Assembly (NCBI GenBank): GCA_945483525.1
Contig: CALYRV010000013.1
Coordinates: 1-25,162, forward strand
Reading direction: 5' to 3'
DNA: 25,162 bases
Source of the DNA: an uncultured Verrucomicrobiota bacterium
Lineage (GTDB): Bacteria; Verrucomicrobiota; Kiritimatiellia; RFP12; UBA1067
The first letter of the stretch is position 1. The number at the start of each line of letters is the position of its first letter. The notes beneath the pieces were generated by a model. It searched no databases, was not told where the DNA came from, and saw only the letters and a list, made by a program, of their open reading frames with translations. This document shows positions 16,452 to 23,356 of the stretch, piece by piece. The translations under genes were made by a program, and so were the position numbers.

Positions 16452-17852
16452 TCACTTCCCAGCCAGCGCCGCATAGGCGCGGTCAAGGTTGAACTTGCCG
16501 CGGGCGAAAGGTTTCATCAGATACTCGGCTTCGGACGTGAGCAGCTTCTCGTTCTTCGGGTCCCAGCAGATCTTCTTCCCGGTCTTCATGCACATGTAGC
16601 CAAGCGTGCAGGCGGTGGCAGAACGCTGGGCGGTCCAGGCATTGGTCTTCGTGAACTTAGGATCGTTACAAGCGATCGCCTCGAGCCAGTTCTCGAAATG
16701 ATCCTGCATCTCGGGGAGAGCCTCGAGAAGTCTCTTGTCGGACGCCATGAGCGGCATCATCTCACCGGCCTTCGCGTCCTTCGGATCGGACGCCGTGACG
16801 GACTCGCCGCGCATACAGTAGAGCCAGTCTCCCTTCTCGCCGATGAACTTGATGCCCATCGGATATTTATCGGAGACATTGACATCCGTCTTGCCGTTGT
16901 TATAGGAATAATGAAGGTCGTATTTGGTGTGGACGTTCCAGAGCTTGCCGCCAGCGGTAGACATGCGCTCACAAGTCCCTTCAACGGAATCTGGCCCGTA
17001 ATCATCCATGCCGAGGCCCCATTGCGCAACATCGATCTGATGCGCACCCCAATTGGTGATCATCCCCCAACCATACGGCTCGAGTTGAATCCAGCCTGGG
17101 CGATCATTAATGTGCTTGAGGTCCTGATTGTGGACACGCGTCCAGTTATAAGGCGTCACTTCAGGCCCTGGCGTCGGGCCGAGCCAGGTATCGTAATCGA
17201 GATTCTCCGGAACTGGCTCCGCGACAGAACTGCCACCCTCCCTGTCGAGGCCGCAACCGACCTCCACCCGAACGACATCACCGATACGCCCCTGCTGCAC
17301 GAGATTGCAGACAAGTTCGTACTGCGGCTTCGATCGCTGCCAGGAACCTACCTGCAAGACCGTCCCCCTCATCATCGCGAGGTCGCGCAGAACCCGACCT
17401 TCTTCGATCGTCTGGGTGAATGGCTTCTGCAGATAGATATGTTTGCCAGCCAGCACCGCGTCGGTCGCTATGATCGCGTGCCAGTGATCGGGAATGCAAA
17501 GCATCACCGCGTCGATTGACGGATCGGCAAGTAACTCACGATAATCTGCGTACTGCTTTACCGGCGCGTCAATTTCACCAAGGAGCTTCGCATAATGCGC
17601 CTTAATGCATTGCGCTCCGTATTCGCGGCGCTTCGAATCAAGATCACATACCGCAGTAAACCGACAACGATCGGTATACTTTATCGTGCACGGGACATCC
17701 ATTCCATGCGCAATACGCCCGTACCCAATTACTCCGATGTTTATTTTGTTGTTGGCGACAAATCTCGTCGCGCAACCATTGAAGAAAAACGGAGCAGAAC
17801 CAGCGGCCAATATGCCGCCCAAAAACGACCTGCGATTAATCTTATTTATCAT
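16452..17852 (-). CDS. Gfo/Idh/MocA family oxidoreductase with Tat signal
   Basis: This is an NAD(P)-dependent oxidoreductase, or related glycosidase, of the group common in polysaccharide-degrading Planctomycetes, Verrucomicrobia and Bacteroidetes. From the ATG at 17852 it is 466 aa. The N-terminus is a Tat signal (NRRSFLGGILAAGSAPFFF) followed by NGC, which could be a poor lipobox. Next come the Rossmann motif INIGVIGYGRIAHG, the conserved EKP-like motif seen here as LQKPFTQT, and the C-terminal domain with GWGMITNWGAHQIDVAQWGLG, typical of the exported Tat members. Export implies that cofactor is bound before transport. The ATG is 10 nt after a TATAAT box, with no ribosome-binding site. 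It is transcribed divergently from the FHA gene. The sugar substrate cannot be named. Confidence 0.9.
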   Translation of the reverse strand: MINKINRRSFLGGILAAGSAPFFFNGCATRFVANNKINIGVIGYGRIAHGMDVPCTIKYTDRCRFTAVCDLDSKRREYGAQCIKAHYAKLLGEIDAPVKQYADYRELLADPSIDAVMLCIPDHWHAIIATDAVLAGKHIYLQKPFTQTIEEGRVLRDLAMMRGTVLQVGSWQRSKPQYELVCNLVQQGRIGDVVRVEVGCGLDREGGSSVAEPVPENLDYDTWLGPTPGPEVTPYNWTRVHNQDLKHINDRPGWIQLEPYGWGMITNWGAHQIDVAQWGLGMDDYGPDSVEGTCERMSTAGGKLWNVHTKYDLHYSYNNGKTDVNVSDKYPMGIKFIGEKGDWLYCMRGESVTASDPKDAKAGEMMPLMASDKRLLEALPEMQDHFENWLEAIACNDPKFTKTNAWTAQRSATACTLGYMCMKTGKKICWDPKNEKLLTSEAEYLMKPFARGKFNLDRAYAALAGK

Positions 17853-17862
17853 AGCGAAAAGT

Positions 17863-17868
17863 ATTATA
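17863..17868 (-). promoter_or_regulatory. -10 box of the Gfo/Idh/MocA gene
   Basis: A perfect TATAAT on the minus strand ends 10 nt before the ATG at 17852. The -35 region would fall near 17885-17891 and is weak; it overlaps the -35 box of the divergent FHA promoter. Confidence 0.55.
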
Positions 17869-17881
17869 CCATATTCCCAAA

Positions 17882-17911
17882 TTGCAAGAATCACAAATTT
17901 TGTGATATAAT
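17882..17911 (+). promoter_or_regulatory. FHA gene promoter (leaderless type)
   Basis: TTGCAA (17882-17887), an 18-nt spacer and TATAAT (17906-17911) preceded by TGA as an extended -10. The start ATG follows after only 7 nt, the position of the expected transcription start, so the mRNA is predicted to be leaderless. Confidence 0.7.
17891..17905. promoter_or_regulatory. 15-bp perfect palindrome in the divergent promoter
   Basis: TCACAAA-T-TTTGTGA fills most of the spacer between the FHA -35 and -10 boxes and lies in the -35 region of the divergent oxidoreductase gene. It looks like a dimeric repressor site able to control both genes. The regulator is unknown. Confidence 0.5.
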
Positions 17912-17918
17912 AACTTTT

Positions 17919-18716
17919 ATGAAAATCAAAATCATCGCGAAAATCGAGAATGTAATCATCGGTTACGTTTTCGACACCGACACAAACATCACCATCGGCC
18001 GCGAAATCGGCAACACTATCGCCCCGATCATCAACAGCATTTCACGTCACCACGCGCGCATCTTCTTCGCGGACGGAGTCTGGAAAGTAGAGGACCTCGG
18101 CTCAACCAACGGATCACTCATCAACGGCAAGAAGATCGAAGGCCAAGTACCTCTGAAGAAAAACGACGCATTACGCTTCGGTCTAATTGACATGTCAGTA
18201 TCCTTTGACGAAGAAGTCCCAGCTCCAGTTACTGCCGCGGAACCACCGCCGGCAGTGTCACCGATTTCACCAGCAGTTACGAAACCGGCCCCCGCTCCAA
18301 CTCCAGCACCGAAACCGGTCCCAGCTCCAGCACCGGCCCCAGCTCCAACTCCGGCACCGGCCCCAGCGCTTGAGCCGATTGATGTGGTTGAGCCTATCAC
18401 GCCGCTAGAACCAGTTGAACTGGAACCGCTTGTCGAGCTTGAGCCCATTGCTCCACTAGAGCCTCTCGAACCACTCGAACCACTTTCTCCGCTCGAACCC
18501 ATCGCTCCGTCCAGCACGGCAAAAACGCCTGCAATCGACATTCAAAAGACAGCACTTAAACTGCCCAAAGTCGGAGGCGCGATCCGCAAGCCGACAATCG
18601 GTGGCTTCAAACCTGGTGTAAAACTACCGACTAAACCGTCGTTGCCAACAGGGCTAAAGCTACCGCCTAAGTCCAGCATCAAGCCTGGCATCAAACTCCC
18701 TCCTCGGAAAGCGTAA
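17919..18716 (+). CDS. FHA domain protein with Pro/Ala, Leu-Glu-Pro and Lys-Pro low-complexity tail
   Basis: The forkhead-associated domain (about residues 1-98) binds phosphothreonine peptides; it contains IGREIGN (26-32), SRHHARIFF (42-50) and DLGSTNGSLINGKKI (59-73), with the key Arg, Ser, His and Asn kept. After it come three low-complexity blocks: a neutral Pro/Ala repeat (about 101-150), an acidic LEP/PLEP repeat (151-197) and a basic block of KLP-type repeats (about 210-265). No transmembrane helix is evident. The start at 17919 follows the -10 box directly; a longer frame from 17595 would run back through the promoter and the oxidoreductase gene. It is the only plus-strand protein gene and stands alone. 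No Ser/Thr kinase is in the window. The FHA call is firm; the role of the tail is unknown. Confidence 0.85.
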   Translation: MKIKIIAKIENVIIGYVFDTDTNITIGREIGNTIAPIINSISRHHARIFFADGVWKVEDLGSTNGSLINGKKIEGQVPLKKNDALRFGLIDMSVSFDEEVPAPVTAAEPPPAVSPISPAVTKPAPAPTPAPKPVPAPAPAPAPTPAPAPALEPIDVVEPITPLEPVELEPLVELEPIAPLEPLEPLEPLSPLEPIAPSSTAKTPAIDIQKTALKLPKVGGAIRKPTIGGFKPGVKLPTKPSLPTGLKLPPKSSIKPGIKLPPRKA

Positions 18717-18726
18717 TTAAAGAGGG

Positions 18727-18800
18727 TGGACCGGGCGGGACTTGAACCCACGACCTAGGGATTATGAGTCCCCAGCTCTGACCGACTGAGCTACCGGTCC
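18727..18800 (-). tRNA. tRNA with CAU anticodon, probably tRNA-Ile2 (lysidine type), else elongator tRNA-Met
   Basis: A full 74-nt cloverleaf folds on the minus strand: acceptor stem GGACCGG/CCGGTCC, D-arm GCTC...GAGC, anticodon loop CTCATAA on a 5-bp stem closed by a G-T pair, 5-nt variable loop, T-arm GTGGG-TTCAAGT-CCCGC with one G-T pair, and discriminator A. CCA is not encoded (CCC follows). G1-C72 pairs, so it is not an initiator. C4-G69 and C5-G68 are the acceptor pairs described as favouring lysidine synthetase TilS, and the GGTTCAAGTCC-like T-arm resembles E. coli tRNA-Ile2. The Ile2 assignment is therefore preferred but not certain. Confidence 0.93.
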
Positions 18801-18858
18801 TCAAGAGTGCGAATAGTTTATCATATTAGACCACTACGTTTCAAGCCACAGACGCCTT

Positions 18859-18921
18859 CACCCTTATCCCACTTTTTCTGGGGTAATTTATCCCAGTTTT
18901 CAAAAAAGTGGGATAAGGGTG
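18859..18921. repeat. 63-bp nested palindrome between xerC and the tRNA gene
   Basis: Outer arms CACCCTTATCCCACTTTTT (18859-18877) and its exact complement (18903-18921) are 19 bp long. Inside, CTGGGGTAA and TTATCCCAG (18879-18897) form a second hairpin with one wobble. The motif TTATCCC/GGGATAA thus occurs three times. The element starts 4 bp after the xerC stop. It may act as a bidirectional terminator or be a REP-like dispersed repeat. The rest of 18801-18925 shows no gene. Confidence 0.7.
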
Positions 18922-18925
18922 CGCC

Positions 18926-19852
18926 TTAAGCGCGTGGATGTGCCTTGGCGTACTGATCTTTCAAATGCTCGATAGAGACGTGTGTATAAATCTGCGTCGT
19001 TGAAAGCGAAGAGTGCCCAAGCATCTCCTGTACGCTCCTGAGATCCGCGCCAGCGTCAAGTAGATGCGTGGCAAACGAGTGACGTAGCTTATGCGGAGAA
19101 AGATCGGTGGGAAGTCCAGCCTCGACAAGATAGCGCTTCATCCTGCGTTCTACGAAGCGGGCGGACAACTTCTCGAACCGATCGCTCAGAAAGACTTCCG
19201 CGTCAGAACCGCCGAGATCAGGACGCTCAGTGTTGACACAGGAACGCAACATCCTGAGCGCGTCGACCGCCTTCTTGCCAAGAATCACCAATCGGTCCTT
19301 ACGCCCCTTTCCGGTAACGATTACCGTGCCGTCATTCCAACCAATTTCACGCCAGGTCAGCGACAAGATCTCGCTGATACGACAACCGGTTGAATATAGC
19401 GCTTCAAATATCGCCGTGTCACGTAATGCGGCATACCGACTGATCAATTTGTCCTGAAAATCCTTCTGAGGCCGAGAAAGAAAGGCTTGCAAATCCGCAA
19501 CGGACAGCGTCTTCGGCAAAATCTTGGCCTTTCGCGGACCTTTCAGCAAAGCGAACGGATTGTCCTTAATCACTCCCTCGCGTTGAAGAAACCGGTAAAA
19601 TGTCCGATTCGCCGCAAGTTTACGACGAACGGTCGTCGGGGATGCTCCACCCGCGGTGAGCGACACCAGGAAACGACGCGCCTCGGCATCTGTCGCCGCA
19701 AGCCAATTGGAATACCCATGCGCATCCGAATTACCACGGAGTGCGACGCCAAACTGCGCCACATCCCGCAGATAGTTATCGACCGTATGCTGAGAAGCGT
19801 TTCGCTCCGCGGTAAGATACGATTCAAACTGCTGTACCAGAGGATCGGTCAT
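18926..19852 (-). CDS. xerC: Tyrosine recombinase XerC/XerD, XerC-like
   Basis: This is a site-specific recombinase that resolves chromosome dimers at dif with its partner. The N-terminal SAM-like core-binding domain spans about 1-105, with the catalytic domain after it. All catalytic residues are present: R158 (STGCRISEIL), K182 (GKGRKDR), H254 and R257 (HKLRHSFATHLL), H280 (MLGHSS) and nucleophile Y289 (QIYTH). The C-terminus HLKDQYAKAHPRA is more like XerC than XerD. Length is 308 aa, within the usual range. The ATG is 12 nt after the topA stop with GGAG 6 nt upstream, so topA-xerC is an operon, an order also known in Firmicutes. A second Xer protein, if any, is elsewhere. Confidence 0.93.
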   Translation of the reverse strand: MTDPLVQQFESYLTAERNASQHTVDNYLRDVAQFGVALRGNSDAHGYSNWLAATDAEARRFLVSLTAGGASPTTVRRKLAANRTFYRFLQREGVIKDNPFALLKGPRKAKILPKTLSVADLQAFLSRPQKDFQDKLISRYAALRDTAIFEALYSTGCRISEILSLTWREIGWNDGTVIVTGKGRKDRLVILGKKAVDALRMLRSCVNTERPDLGGSDAEVFLSDRFEKLSARFVERRMKRYLVEAGLPTDLSPHKLRHSFATHLLDAGADLRSVQEMLGHSSLSTTQIYTHVSIEHLKDQYAKAHPRA

Positions 19853-19864
19853 CTAATACTCCGG

Positions 19865-22408
19865 TTACTCGATAACTTCTGCAGCCTTGTCCTCCGACGA
19901 AGGAATATCCTTCAGCCCAAGCGCCGCCGCCCGCGATTCATAATCCGGAATCTGTGCGCGGTACGCCACCACAACCCGCCGCAGTGCGATGATCTGCCGC
20001 GGAGAAAGCGAATGTCGCCTGGAAAACTGATCACGCAGGGAATCGACGAAGGACTTGTCATCGTACATTTTGCGCCCCTTCTTGCTGGCAGGACGCCACT
20101 TGGTAACGCTCGTCATAAGTTTCAAGAGATCCGGAATCGCGGGATCTGCGACATCGACAGTAAACCCACCGGAAATATGTTCGGAAAGCTTCGCACGTAC
20201 CGCTTCGCAATCCGGAAGTGCCGATGCATTCTCGCCAACCGTGCGAGCCAGGATCGTGAACTGCTTTGGCGAGAGTCCCCGCCCGTGGTCATATTGCTCT
20301 CGAAGAGACTTGATGAACGCGTTCTTATCCAGTCCTCCGATCCTGTCCATCACCCCGAAAGTCCACTTAACAAGTTCTGGATCCGCCTTCTCGCCGCGCG
20401 CAACCGCGTTGCCAGCAAGTCCTAGATCCTTGAGCTTCTTTTCCGCATTGTAGATCTGAGACGAATAAGATATCACGAGCCTCACCAGAAACTCAAGCTG
20501 CCGCGCAGATACCGCCCTCTCGCCTTTGTCCGCCTGCTCGCGCACACTTTCGACAAACGCCTTATCGTCATAAGTGCGCTTGCCGACGATCTTTGGGGCC
20601 TTCCACTCTTTGATCTCGTCCAGCATCGCGAAAACAGCGTCAAGCTTGGCTCGATCCGGCGGAGGGGGCGGAGCCGGCATAGCTCCGAGGAACTTCACGT
20701 AGAATTCACTCAGCATCTGATTCATCGGCTCGCCGTGCTCTGCGACCTTATCGAGTTCCGTCTCCATCTCGGCCGTATAATGGACATTGAAAAGAGAGTC
20801 CATGTTCTTCACGAGCCAATCGCATACGAGCACGCCTCGTTCGAGCGGCACGAGTTTCTTCTTCGCGGTCTTCGCGTACTCGCGGGTCTTCAAGGTTTCG
20901 ATCGTCGCGGCGTAGGTAGAAGGACGCCCGACGCCGTTCTCTTCGAGAGCCTTGATGAGAGAGGCTTCGGAATAATGCGACGGACCCTTCGTCTTCTTCT
21001 CGTCGGAAAGCCAACGGACCACATCCAGTTCCTCTCCAATCGCAAGCTCCGGCAACTCGTTCACCTCATCGGAATCCTCGTCGTCCTCACCATCCTTCGT
21101 CTTCTTCTTGAGCGACAGCTTCATGATCTTGAGAAAACCCTCGAAATCAATGACTGTTGCCGAAGCCGTAAAAAGATACTTGTGCGCAAGACCGCCCTTC
21201 ACCGCCTCAAGCGAAACGGTCTTGAGCGTAGTCTTGGCATCCGCCATCTGACTCGCGATGAAACGTCGCCAGATGAGATCGTAAAGCTTGATTTCCTGCG
21301 GATCAAGCTTTCCGTCCGCCCGCTTCGGAGAAAACTCAATATCTGTCGGACGGATCGCCTCGTGCGCACCCTGCGCGTCCTCCTTGGACTTGAAGTAATT
21401 CGGCTTCTCGGGATAATAGTCAGCGCCGCAGTACCGGACAATGAAATCCTTGGCAGCGGCACGAGCCTGATCGGAGACACTGACCGAATCAGTTCGCATG
21501 TAGGTGATACGACCTGCCTCATAAAGCGACTGCGCAAGCTTCATGGTCTTGCCAGGACTCATCCCCAGAACGCTCGAAGCCGTCTGTTGCAACGTCGAGG
21601 TTGTGAACGGCGGCAACGAGTGACGCAACTTCGGTTGAGTCTTCAAGTCAACGACCTCTAGTCCAGCCCCCGCAAGATCAAGCATAATATTATCAGCCGT
21701 CTGCTTGTCCTTGATCTCAGGCTTCTCCCCGTCGAAACGCGAAAGCTTCGCCGTGAAGTCTGCCTCCGAAACCTTCTTCTTCGCCTCAACGCCGAGGAGA
21801 TAGAACGTCTCAGGCACGAACGCATCAATCTCTCGCTGCCGCTCAACAAGGAGCCGGAGCGCGACTGACTGCACCCGTCCTGCGGAAAGAGTACGGTTGT
21901 TCGCGCACTGGATGTTCTTCCACAACAGCGGCGAGACCTTGTACCCGACAAGACGATCAAGAATACGCCGCGCCTGCTGTGCGTCCACCAGCGGCATATC
22001 AATCTCACGCGGAGCAGCAACGGCCTTCAGGACAGCGCTCTCGGTGATCTCATTATAAGTGACGCGGTGAAACGGCTTACCTTTGGCGACCCCCTTCAGC
22101 ACCTCGTGCAGATGCCACGCAATCGCCTCCCCCTCACGATCAGGGTCCGACGCGAGATAGATCGCGCCCGCCTTCTTCGCAGCTTCCTTAAGCTCCGCGA
22201 CAACCTTGGTCTTACCCTCGGAGATCTCATAGGTCGGAACAAACTTCCACGGACCATCCTTCGGGCCTTCAATCTTGATCGCGCCGTTATCCCGCGGCAG
22301 ATCACGAATATGCCCGACCGAACTCTTCACGGTGAAATCAGCACCCAGATACTTTCCGATGGTCTTCGCCTTCGCTGGCGACTCCACAATCAACAGATTT
22401 TTAGACAT
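19865..22408 (-). CDS. topA: DNA topoisomerase I (TopA) with non-zinc C-terminal repeats
   Basis: This type IA topoisomerase relaxes negative supercoils. The Toprim domain has LLIVESPAKAKTIGKYLG (E9) and YLASDPDREGEAIAWHL (D88, D90, E92). LSAGRVQSVALRL spans 174-186, the catalytic tyrosine is Y303 in GRITYMRTDS, and VGRPSTYA is at 493-500. A Lys/Asp/Glu-rich insert occupies about 432-455. The core ends near 575 and is followed by a Pro run and three tandem degenerate repeats (about 588-664, 677-742, 758-832), each with a [DN]K.F..S[LV]R[ED]Q block and an LSP[KR]Q-like block. No C4 zinc fingers are present. Length is 847 aa. A ribosome-binding site AAGG precedes the ATG. It shares its operon with xerC. 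Confidence 0.96.
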   Translation of the reverse strand: MSKNLLIVESPAKAKTIGKYLGADFTVKSSVGHIRDLPRDNGAIKIEGPKDGPWKFVPTYEISEGKTKVVAELKEAAKKAGAIYLASDPDREGEAIAWHLHEVLKGVAKGKPFHRVTYNEITESAVLKAVAAPREIDMPLVDAQQARRILDRLVGYKVSPLLWKNIQCANNRTLSAGRVQSVALRLLVERQREIDAFVPETFYLLGVEAKKKVSEADFTAKLSRFDGEKPEIKDKQTADNIMLDLAGAGLEVVDLKTQPKLRHSLPPFTTSTLQQTASSVLGMSPGKTMKLAQSLYEAGRITYMRTDSVSVSDQARAAAKDFIVRYCGADYYPEKPNYFKSKEDAQGAHEAIRPTDIEFSPKRADGKLDPQEIKLYDLIWRRFIASQMADAKTTLKTVSLEAVKGGLAHKYLFTASATVIDFEGFLKIMKLSLKKKTKDGEDDEDSDEVNELPELAIGEELDVVRWLSDEKKTKGPSHYSEASLIKALEENGVGRPSTYAATIETLKTREYAKTAKKKLVPLERGVLVCDWLVKNMDSLFNVHYTAEMETELDKVAEHGEPMNQMLSEFYVKFLGAMPAPPPPPDRAKLDAVFAMLDEIKEWKAPKIVGKRTYDDKAFVESVREQADKGERAVSARQLEFLVRLVISYSSQIYNAEKKLKDLGLAGNAVARGEKADPELVKWTFGVMDRIGGLDKNAFIKSLREQYDHGRGLSPKQFTILARTVGENASALPDCEAVRAKLSEHISGGFTVDVADPAIPDLLKLMTSVTKWRPASKKGRKMYDDKSFVDSLRDQFSRRHSLSPRQIIALRRVVVAYRAQIPDYESRAAALGLKDIPSSEDKAAEVIE

Positions 22409-22439
22409 CTTTACCTTCCCTTGACCCTATGATTCCAAT

Positions 22440-22468
22440 ACTCTACATCATTTGGTCGCAATTGTCAA
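22440..22468 (-). promoter_or_regulatory. topA-xerC promoter
   Basis: On the minus strand a perfect TTGACA (22468-22463), a 17-nt spacer and TAGAGT (22445-22440) lie about 30 nt upstream of the topA ATG. The -35 abuts the stop codon of the DMT transporter gene, so topA probably has its own transcript even though the genes are adjacent. Confidence 0.65.
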
Positions 22469-22470
22469 TA

Positions 22471-23352
22471 TCAATGCGCAGAACGGCAACCGGAAAGGAC
22501 GAAAGCCGCGGCGATTACAACCACCATCCCGACGACGGAGAAAACATCCGATACCTGTCCGAACAACAGATACCCAAGGACAGCGGTAAAGAGGATATTT
22601 GTATAGTCGAAAACCGCAATCTCACGCGGCGCTGCGTAACGATACGCGAGAGTGATGCCGAACTGTCCGATCGCCGCCCCGGCTCCCGCCCCCATCAGCA
22701 CGAAGAACTGTGCCCATGTCAGCGGGACATAATCCATCATCGTCAGGGGAACTGACACCACGCATGAGAATCCGCTGAACACGAGGACGATCATGGCTGG
22801 ATTGATTCCGCGCCTTCCCAACGCCCTCACTGCGGCATAAGCGCCACCGGCGCAGATTCCGCCCAGCAATCCCATCGCGAGCGGAAACGCGTCAACGCCC
22901 GCGAAGCCCGGCTTCACCACCAGCACCGCACCGACAAACGCGATCGCTACCGCGGCGAAATGCCGCAACGACACCTTCTCGCCGAGGAACATCCATGCGA
23001 AGATCAGCGTCCAGAACGGGGCCGTCTTGTTGAGGATCTGTCCGTCCGCAATCGGAATATGCGAAAGCGCATAGAAATTCGCGAAGATCCCGATTGTACC
23101 GAGAACGCTGCGGAGACCGAGAAATCCGACAACGGATCGAGGTCGGCAATAGTGGAAATTCTGTCGAGATGATATCGAACGGAAGAATGCTCCAACGGCG
23201 ATGATCAATGCTACCAGATTGCGGAAGAAACTCTTCTCAAAACACGGAATATAGGAGCCGTAGTCGTCCGTGAGACGGACACACGCCGCCATCATCGCGA
23301 ACCCGAAGGCGCTCGCGGTGATGGCGATCATCCCCTTGTGACGGTTATCCAA
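22471..23352 (-). CDS. DMT superfamily transporter (EamA domains)
   Basis: This inner-membrane carrier has ten predicted helices arranged as two EamA repeats. The first covers ITASAFGFAMMAACVRLT to about KPGF, including the characteristic LNKTAPFWTLIFAWMFLGEK; the second begins near LAMGLLGGICAGGAYAAVRAL and ends with FGQVSDVFSVVGMVVVIAAAF. Substrates of this family range from amino acids to nucleobases and metabolites and cannot be read from sequence. The start is uncertain. I favour TTG at 23352, 4 nt after the flavo-diiron stop, giving MDNRHKGMIAIT (293 aa). ATG 23331 has AAGGGG too close, and ATG 23406 would overlap the upstream gene by 50 nt. It probably shares the upstream gene's transcript. 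Confidence 0.88.
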   Translation of the reverse strand: MDNRHKGMIAITASAFGFAMMAACVRLTDDYGSYIPCFEKSFFRNLVALIIAVGAFFRSISSRQNFHYCRPRSVVGFLGLRSVLGTIGIFANFYALSHIPIADGQILNKTAPFWTLIFAWMFLGEKVSLRHFAAVAIAFVGAVLVVKPGFAGVDAFPLAMGLLGGICAGGAYAAVRALGRRGINPAMIVLVFSGFSCVVSVPLTMMDYVPLTWAQFFVLMGAGAGAAIGQFGITLAYRYAAPREIAVFDYTNILFTAVLGYLLFGQVSDVFSVVGMVVVIAAAFVLSGCRSAH

Positions 23353-23356
23353 TTTA

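Noticed and set aside
16410..17519. Long plus-strand open frame opposite the Gfo/Idh/MocA gene
   Set aside because: It is antisense to a full-length, motif-complete oxidoreductase and its translation shows no family features; codon bias alone explains it.
17891..17905. CRP/FNR site
   Set aside because: CRP sites are TGTGA-N6-TCACA; here the half-sites are in the opposite order and closer together.
17595..17918. N-terminal extension of the FHA protein
   Set aside because: It would read through the promoter and antisense to the oxidoreductase; the FHA domain begins at MKIKIIAKIE.
18290..18370. Tandem DNA repeat or CRISPR-like array
   Set aside because: The repetition is imperfect, in frame and explained by the Pro/Ala protein repeat; there are no regular spacers.
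18047..18541. Minus-strand Gly/Ala/Ser-rich frame opposite the FHA gene
   Set aside because: It mirrors the Pro/Ala coding repeats; the FHA motifs and promoter support the plus strand.
18727..18800. Initiator tRNA-fMet
   Set aside because: Position 1-72 is a normal G-C pair and the anticodon stem lacks the three consecutive G-C pairs next to the loop.
18859..18921. dif site for XerC/XerD
   Set aside because: The arms and centre do not match the 11-6-11 dif pattern, despite the neighbouring xerC.
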